DNA of 64,000 bases from Pollenia angustigena (lineage: Eukaryota; Arthropoda; Insecta; Diptera; Polleniidae). Location: the NCBI GenBank assembly GCA_930367215.1, contig OV884057.1, positions 250,196,830 through 250,260,829 on the forward strand. The letters are read 5' to 3'. Below the pieces are notes generated by a model that was given only the letters and a program-made list of their open reading frames with translations, made no database searches and was not told the DNA's origin. Positions 58,181 through 64,000 of the stretch are shown here, one piece after another. Both the position numbers and the translations under genes were made by a program. Positions within the stretch are counted from its first letter, which is position 1. The number at the start of each line of letters is the position of its first letter.

Positions 58181-58789
58181 AGGAAATCATAAATTGCTTA
58201 TTTAAAAGAATTTATGTATATTGAACTGATCTTATATTTCTGTGGCATTTTGACAAAACATTTTAAGTCAAATTTAAAAAGTTAAAAAAATGTTGTAAAT
58301 CATACGAATTTTCATTCAAAAACCACTTTGGTTTACGTTTTCAAAATTTTGTATAGATTTTTGTAGCGTTTTTGCAACGTTCACTTAAACCTTCCCTCAG
58401 GTATTTTGTTGTTACGTGATATTGTTATAAAGCACAGTGAAATAAAATTTAACTTAATATCTAATCGGCCTGTTTTTGGATTTGTATCATATATAAGTTT
58501 TTTTATAAAAATGTTTATTTTTAATTTTTCCTGTTTTTTGGGTACTTTTGGAAAAAGTTAAAAAAAAATAAAGTAATATATAATATACCTATCTGAAACT
58601 TCTGAAGGAGATAGCTAACATACGAACATTATTATTTCTACTCAAAAATCCAATCATCGTAGACATTTGAGACTTTTTTTATGATTGTATACATCCGTGA
58701 TGCGAAAACGCAACACTGGGCCTAAAGTATATACAAATTATATAAAATTAAGTAATGTGAAATTATCCTCTCCCAGGATATTAAAAAAA
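58181..58789. other. AT-rich stretch without recognisable genes
   Basis: Nothing identified on either strand. Confidence 0.45.
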
Positions 58790-59045
58790 ACCAGTAAGAG
58801 TGCTATATTCGGCTATGACAAATATTTGATACCATCTGTCAGTGGATAGGATATTTTAGGAGTGGGCATTATATTGAACCTGTGAAATTATGAACCGATC
58901 TTTACGAATGTTGACAGTGTGGTTTTATAACAATATAATTATTTTTTATGGTTTTAGGCGTACTAAAGTGTTTTTCGAGAGTGGGCTTTATATGGGGCCT
59001 ATGGTAATTTATGGACCGATCAATTTACAAATGTGAAAAAAGTGG
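58790..59045 (+). mobile_element. mini-me-like repeat, 5' part
   Basis: It starts CAGTAAGAGTGCTATATTCGG, then TTTGATACCATCTGTCAGTGG, then GGGCTTTATATGGGGCCTATG, as in 36030-36400. It is cut before the microsatellite. Confidence 0.55.
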
Positions 59046-60904
59046 CGTAGCAGTGCACCCAAAGTGCCTTCGAGCATATCATAATTGAATTAAAAATTAA
59101 ATGTAAATGAATATCTTTTTTAATTTTTTTTCCTAAAGACGTGAATAAAATATTTTAATATAAAATTTTTCCAAATGCGCTTAATTTGTATATCGTTAAG
59201 GAAAAGAAAACACCATAAATGTTGCTTAGAAATTTTGACAAATTTGTGGACTAAATTTGTCAAAATTCATATTCCCAAAATGTTGCTAGAAAGCTATTAA
59301 CATTTCAACATGTTTCTCTTAAATTCTATGGTACGTAAAAATGTTGCACATAAAAAAAATTTTTATTGTTAATTAATTAAAAGCACAAAAATGTTAAAAG
59401 CTTTCTTTAATTAAAATTAATGCATTTTTTTTCAAATATCTATGTTTTTTAGTTTTTCACATAAATATTGACCCAAAAAACAAAGTCTTAATACGATATA
59501 ATTTGTTGGAGAGTTTTTAAGTGGCATGTATTATTCACACTTATACGTACAAAAAATGTACATCATTCTTTGCCTTCTTTAGATGCTGGTCTTTTTTTTG
59601 TATTTTTAGTTTCGTTTTGTAGAATTCAGTTTTTTAAATCCGCTTGTGAAAATTGTATGCATACCTTGCAACACATTACAAAACTAAATATAAATCTAAA
59701 CATTATTATTTGTAAGACAAGATCATTTAGTAGATATCATTCATGCAACTACCACAAGCAAGCAAAAACATCATTCATTCATTAAGGCAGTTAGTCAGTC
59801 ATTAAGACATTCGTTACGTTTCATCTTAATGGCCATGAATGTGTTAAAACAAAAACAAACAAAATTCAGAACAAAAACACAAAAACAAACTGAAGAAGAG
59901 ACTGCAAAGTCATGCCTCCTCACATGCCACTTGCATGCTGTTAATGGCTTTAAAATACAAAAACTGAAAACTAATCGACCTGAAGATTTTTGCTATAGAT
60001 ACAAGAACGCGCTTGCAACTTGCAATTTTACTGTGCGACAGCACTTGAAGCACCAGTAGCTTAAGTAGGCGCAACTTAATAATTGTTAATGTTTTAAGTT
60101 GAATTTTATAATTTACGGACTAGACGGATTTGCCACTTCATTGCGAAAACAGACTTGTATATATTCACTCACTTATTTGTACATTCTTTTAATTATTCGA
60201 TTATAATTATGGCTCATAAATTTTAAATTTATTTCAGTGTATGTAGTCAGTGCCGCTAGAATGGGTTTTTTTTGGAATGTTTTGTTGCATTTTCATTAAT
60301 TAGCACTTAAAACAGATGATAAACTAAATGAGAATGCAATAATAACAAAAAGAATTACATACAAGAAATAATAGAAATAATTTAAAATTTAAGTTTGTTA
60401 TTTTAAACAATAGCGTATTTGATTTAATAACAATTTATGAGAACTTCTGAAACAATAGTTTCTTTTTTTTTTTTTTTTTTTTTTGTTAAATCCTAATCTG
60501 CTAGATTTTTCTTTAGGAATCCGTATTGTTTTTTGTTTTGCTAATGATGTTTTTGTAAGATTATTTTAAGCGAAAAAGATTTCTTTCAAAAACCCTTTTC
60601 CTAGCAACATGTTGCTAGTGAAATTAATGTATTAACGTTTCATATAGAATTTTAACACATATAAATAAACACCAAAGGTTATTAAATATATGTATATTTG
60701 TAATTAATGTCAACAACATTACTGCAGAAAATATTTTAAATATCGAAAATATTTTATTGATACCATTTATTTGTTTGCAGGTGCAAATTTAATTAATATC
60801 ACGAATTTCTTAATTGAAATAAATTTTTATTTTATAAATGTTCATATTAATTCGAATGTGTATTCTAATTCAAATTAAAATTTTAAAAGCTGGAAAATAT
60901 TGAA
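59046..60904. other. stretch without recognisable genes
   Basis: An isolated GAAAAGAAAACACCAT end lies near 59201-59216. A T tract of about 22 lies at 60463-60484. The extended palindrome CTAGCAACATGTTGCTAG is at 60601-60618. The 59829-60059 ORF (lysine/glutamine-rich start) has no recognised domain. Confidence 0.45.
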
Positions 60905-61424
60905 GGAATAAATGTTGGAATTCTTCCAACATTAATTGTAGTTGTAAGTAGGTTAAGAAAAAAAAAAGCAAAATAAAAACAAAAACAACCTGCTTTAAAT
61001 AATAAAGCATATTGCCAGTTTTAGTTTTTTTAAGCCGTGCACTTGCCTGTTTATTATCAAAGTAATTTTTGGGAATACAAAATTTGTATTTAAAAGATTT
61101 TGTTATTCGTGCTTAATTCCCAACCAATTGTAGTGGGGAATGTAAGAAAAGATAAACTCACTGTTTATTGTTGATGTTTTCGTTTAAACTTTGATATTAT
61201 TACAAGTAGAACTGTTGCATATAATTCTTAAGCGCTTAACAGTTTTATTTGGTTTAATATCTTTCGTTTTTCTAAAATCTTTGGATGAAGTTTCCTGACG
61301 ATCTGGCCTAAGCAACCAGTTAAATGCGCATAGGCATAGCTTATCCCATCAACAATTAATTTCAGTGTTTTTATCAAGAATAAAAATTGGGGATTAAGCC
61401 CGAATAACAAAATCTTTTAAATTA
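60905..61424 (+). mobile_element. foldback/MITE family with AAAGATTTTGTTA ends, copy 3
   Basis: The inner part is bounded by AAAAGATTTTGTTATTCG---TTAATTCCC (61091-61121) and its near-exact complement (61388-61421). The left extension (60905-61090) matches 3575-3740 and, inverted, 14540-14650. The interior (CCAATTGTAGTGGGG; CTGACGATCTGGCC) matches copies 1 and 2. Confidence 0.65.
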
Positions 61425-61442
61425 ATATAAAAATTTATAATA

Positions 61443-62031
61443 TCGGGTGATTTTTTAGCTATTATCTATTTGGCAATACTGGTTTGACGCACGTTTCGTG
61501 TTTTGTTTCACTGTCAAAAATCTTCAGTTTGGTCTATAATTTAACCATGAATCGTCTTACAAACGAACAACGCTTGCAAATTATTGAATTTTATTATCCA
61601 AATGCGTGCTCTGTTAAGAAAGTTCATCGCGCACTTCGTCCATTTTATGGTCAGTTTATTCGACCCACTGAAGCGGCTTATCGGGCTATTGTGACTAAAT
61701 TTCGCAGCTAATTTACATTGTTGGCCATTAAACCACTAACACGCTTACGTAGAGTGCGAAGTGAAGAAAATATCGCAGCTATATAGGCCAGTGTTAATGA
61801 TGACCATTCGTCGCCGTTCGCAGCAATTGGACCTCTGTTACTCAACAACGTGAGACGATATCCAACTTTTTTTTGCCCAAAATGCAAGAGCTTGACTTAC
61901 ATGACATGCGGTTTCAACAAGACGGTGCCACATGCCACACAGCACGCTTAACAATGGACTTATTGAGAGGCGAGTTCGGTGAACATTTTATTCCACGTTC
62001 GGAACCGTTCAATTGGCCGCCTAGATCGTGC
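61443..62031 (+). pseudogene. Tc1/mariner transposase pseudogene, copy 3, truncated
   Basis: The left end CGGGTGATTTTTTAGC follows TA (61441-61442). The plus strand encodes MNRLTNEQRLQIIEFYYPNA and PTEAAYRAIVTKFRS, then decays. A RRRSQQLDLCYST piece survives at about 61810-61850. After a deletion, FFLPKMQELDLHDMRFQQDG and EHFIPRSEPFNWPPRSCG follow. The second catalytic aspartate (QQD) is intact. The codon for the third is replaced exactly at the junction with the 180-bp repeat that begins at 62032. Unlike the 9-kb and 26-kb copies, this copy keeps sequence beyond AAIR, so it derives independently from a longer element. Confidence 0.85.
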
Positions 62032-62449
62032 GGACACAGTGGCCATATCCCTCACACAGCACTTTCAAGAGAATTTCACTTTAAGTCAAATTTTCAAAAA
62101 TGTATAAAAAATTTCACAAATACAATTTGGATAAAGTGCTTATAGGTTATTGTAGCCCTGTCCATAGTCTTCATTTTCCATTAGGTTTGATTCCCTAAGA
62201 TCGAAGGGTTTGGACACAGTGGCCATATCCCTCACACAGCACTTTCAAGAGAATTTCACTCTAAGTCAAATTTTCAAAAATGTATAAAAATTTTCACAAA
62301 TACAATTTGGATAAAGTGCTTATAGGTTATTGTAGCCCTGTCCATAGTCTTCATTTTCCATTAGGTTTGATTCCCTGAGATCGAAGGGTTTGGACACAGT
62401 GGCCATATTCCTCACACAGCACTTTCATGTGAATTTCACTCTAAGTCGT
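62032..62449 (+). repeat. 180-bp tandem repeat, about 2.3 copies
   Basis: Units start GGACACAGTGGCCATATCCC at 62032, 62212 and 62392 (period 180; the last copy is cut at about 62449). Full units differ at only a few bases. The phrase ATTGTAGCCCTGTCCATAG marks the centre. The length suits a satellite monomer. The array begins inside mariner copy 3. Confidence 0.85.
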
Positions 62450-62527
62450 ATTTTTTCAAAAATCATAAATTTTAATATAAAAAGACTAACGAAATATCTA
62501 AATAGTTTTAAATATTAAATAAAAATA

Positions 62528-62890
62528 ATTAGTATTGTGGTTATTTTGTTGAACTATTTATGGTTTTTAACCCAAATTTTTAATATTTTTAATAAGGCTT
62601 AAGTTCATGAAATTTAATTTTTATTAAATTATTTTTGTGAAGAAAGGAATTTTACAACATGAAAATTAATTAAAATTGTTATTGATAATCTTTCATTCTT
62701 GACGTGGCTCGGGCTCGAACCCTGGCCGGCAGGTTACCATGACATGTTTCGATCGCAACCACTCGATCTCCTCAGATGGATTTGCCGTCTTACACTCGCA
62801 GCCATCGAATCGACGACTGCTGACGTCACTAGTCAAACATCAATCCTTAAACCAAATTGTATTTTAACATTTGGTAGATCGAAATTTGCT
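62528..62890 (-). mobile_element. SINE-like repeat, copy 3
   Basis: On the minus strand the head GCAAATTTCGATCTACCAAA lies near 62890, the tRNA-like middle spans about 62795-62705, and GGTTCGAGCC (B box) lies at 62711-62720. The AT-rich tail follows. It is closest to the 15.6-kb copy (shared CGATGGCTGCGAGTGTAAGA). Confidence 0.6.
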
Positions 62891-63092
62891 TTCCTGAATG
62901 ATTATTCACTTTAATTGATTTTACATGTTTTTTCCTTTACTTCTGTTTTTTCGTACTTTCGTCAAGAATTTTTCTTGAAGTCCAAGTACATTTTTTGTTT
63001 TTCACTTTGTCTTTCTCTTTTCTGTTGACCTTTTTCAGCACAACTTGAAGGACAAATGTACACATAGAGTTCGTGCCTTAGCTTTAACAATA

Positions 63093-63219
63093 ATTAGTAT
63101 TGTGGTTATTTTGTTGAACTATTTATGGTTTTTAATCCAAATTTTTAATATTTTTAATTAGGCTTAAGTTCATGAAATTTAATTTTTATTAAATTATTTT
63201 TGTGAAGAAAGGAATTTTA
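63093..63219 (-). repeat. SINE-like tail, detached copy
   Basis: It is nearly identical to 62528-62655 (TTAGTATTGTGGTTATTTTG ... GTGAAGAAAGGAATTTTA) in the same orientation, 565 bp apart, without the tRNA-like head. Confidence 0.6.
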
Positions 63220-63397
63220 AATAAAAATTATTAATTTTTCATAAAAACTGTAAAATTTCGTATAAATAGTCGTATTTTCATTATAATACGCATGCGATAT
63301 TTTTTTAAAATATTTTTTATCGCATGCGATATTTATTAAAATCATATTTAACTTTTCATATTTATCTTCACACACGTGCGGTTTTTTAGGTTATGTA

Positions 63398-63540
63398 CAG
63401 GGAAACCAGAAATATGCTCAACGCCTTTTATGTGCATTAAATATGCAGTAAAAAGTAGAACATATGCCCTGAAAATTATTAAAAATATGCCATAAAAATA
63501 AAAAATTGCTCATTTGAAAAAAAAACCTAAAAACATTATC
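63398..63540 (+). mobile_element. hAT-type element with CAGGGAAACCA ends, copy 2, partial
   Basis: CAGGGAAACCAGAAATATGC followed by the same AAATATGC-rich subterminal sequence as at 56331. The copy is interrupted at about 63541 by the tail of the non-LTR retrotransposon. The right end lies outside the window. Confidence 0.75.
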
Positions 63541-64000
63541 GCTTTATTTATTTATTTATTTGTCTATGGAATATAATCCTTACAGACTTCTTAATTAAAT
63601 ACAAATTAATTTTACAAAATATATACAAATGTGAAATAAAAATTACAAAACTTATGTGTTTAAAAAGATTAATAATTTAGTTTTAATATCAGTGTGACTA
63701 GAAGAATAGTCAATAAATTTATAAAACTTGTGAACTCAATACACATCCTTCTTAACGGATCACTATTAGCATAATTAGCTCTTAAAAATTGAACTGATAA
63801 TGGAACCAAATGACGTGATGGGCGTTGAGGAACATTAAATGTTATATTGTTGATTAGGCATCCAGAGCATACGTCGCCAACAATTATGTTAAAAATAAAC
63901 GAAATGTTCATCACAGTTCTACGGCTCTTTAGAGTTGGCAGCTTGATGAGGGCTAGTCTTGCAGAATAAGACGGCATATTACATTGGTTAAAGTTTAACC
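63541..64000 (-). mobile_element. non-LTR retrotransposon 3' end
   Basis: The minus strand encodes the carboxyl end of a LINE polyprotein from the window edge down to a stop at about 63669. It includes SARLALIKLPTLKSRR, then VGDVCSGCLINNITFNVP, then RPSRHLVPLSVQFLRANY, then PLRRMCIEF. These match the tail of Jockey-type ORF2 proteins (LP-L--RR..., LNF-VP-R-LR----F---- RTNY). A 3' untranslated region and an (AATA)n tail (63541-63562, complement) follow, which is how such elements end. It landed in a hAT-type element. The reverse transcriptase core would lie beyond 64000. The frame is open to the edge. Confidence 0.8.

Noticed and set aside
59829..60059. 76-codon ORF as a host exon
   Set aside because: The start is low-complexity (repeated KQKQTK) and no domain or splice context was recognisable. 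In 64 kb, ORFs of this size are expected by chance.
1..64000. CRISPR array, operon or defence-type gene cluster
   Set aside because: No regularly spaced short direct repeats with unique spacers were seen and no prokaryotic gene layout exists; all coding traces are eukaryotic transposon remnants.

Overview
This window is a stretch of insect nuclear DNA, very AT-rich by eye, and most probably from a higher (calyptrate-type) fly. The evidence is its mobile-element fauna: Tc1/mariner transposases of the form beginning MNRLTNEQRLQIIEFYYQN, mini-me-like repeats carrying a GACA/GGAC microsatellite, Helitron ends, a Penelope-like retroelement, hAT remnants and many MITEs. The fly assignment is inference; no host gene was found that could fix the species. 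I found no convincing host exon, tRNA, rRNA, CRISPR or operon structure. Every recognisable coding stretch is a broken piece of a transposable element, so the window reads as an intergenic region or a giant intron filled by nested transposons.

Layout. 1-7.6 kb: mostly unclassified AT-rich DNA with two mini-me-like repeats, one mariner fragment and a foldback-type repeat. 7.7-12.3 kb: a cluster of MITEs with AGCCTGGTACTCTGTTCA-type ends. One of them is split by a deleted Tc1/mariner copy (9064-9952), and another contains a 139-bp near-perfect palindrome. 12.6-17 kb: further inverted-repeat elements, a SINE-like repeat with a Pol III B box, and a Helitron. 17-25 kb: sparse, with a few MITEs and simple repeats. 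25.6-31.6 kb: a second mariner copy with the same internal deletion, Tourist-like MITEs with TAA/TTA duplications, an inverted pair of CCCAGCGGG elements and a hAT-like element. 33-45 kb: MITEs, a Helitron 3' end, a complete non-autonomous Helitron (42818-43483), hAT remnants and a 605-bp hAT-type MITE with a perfect 8-bp target duplication. 45-51 kb: a Helitron split by a MITE, an apparently exact 490-bp tandem duplication, and an element with three concentric inverted repeats. 52-58.2 kb: a degenerate mariner and then the most informative locus, a Penelope-like element (reverse transcriptase plus GIY-YIG endonuclease, minus strand). Three different DNA transposons have split it, each with a readable target-site duplication. 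A hAT transposase remnant follows. 59-64 kb: a third mariner copy truncated into a 180-bp tandem repeat, another SINE-like copy, a second copy of the hAT element that split Penelope, and the 3' end of a non-LTR retrotransposon running off the edge.

The elements do not work together as a pathway. What they give is a relative chronology of insertions: Penelope is older than the three elements inside it, an AGCCTGG-type MITE is older than the mariner inside it, and a SINE-like copy is older than the CAAGGCG MITE inside it. The least explained signal is a perfect 12-bp palindrome, GCAACATGTTGC, which occurs seven times in otherwise dissimilar surroundings.
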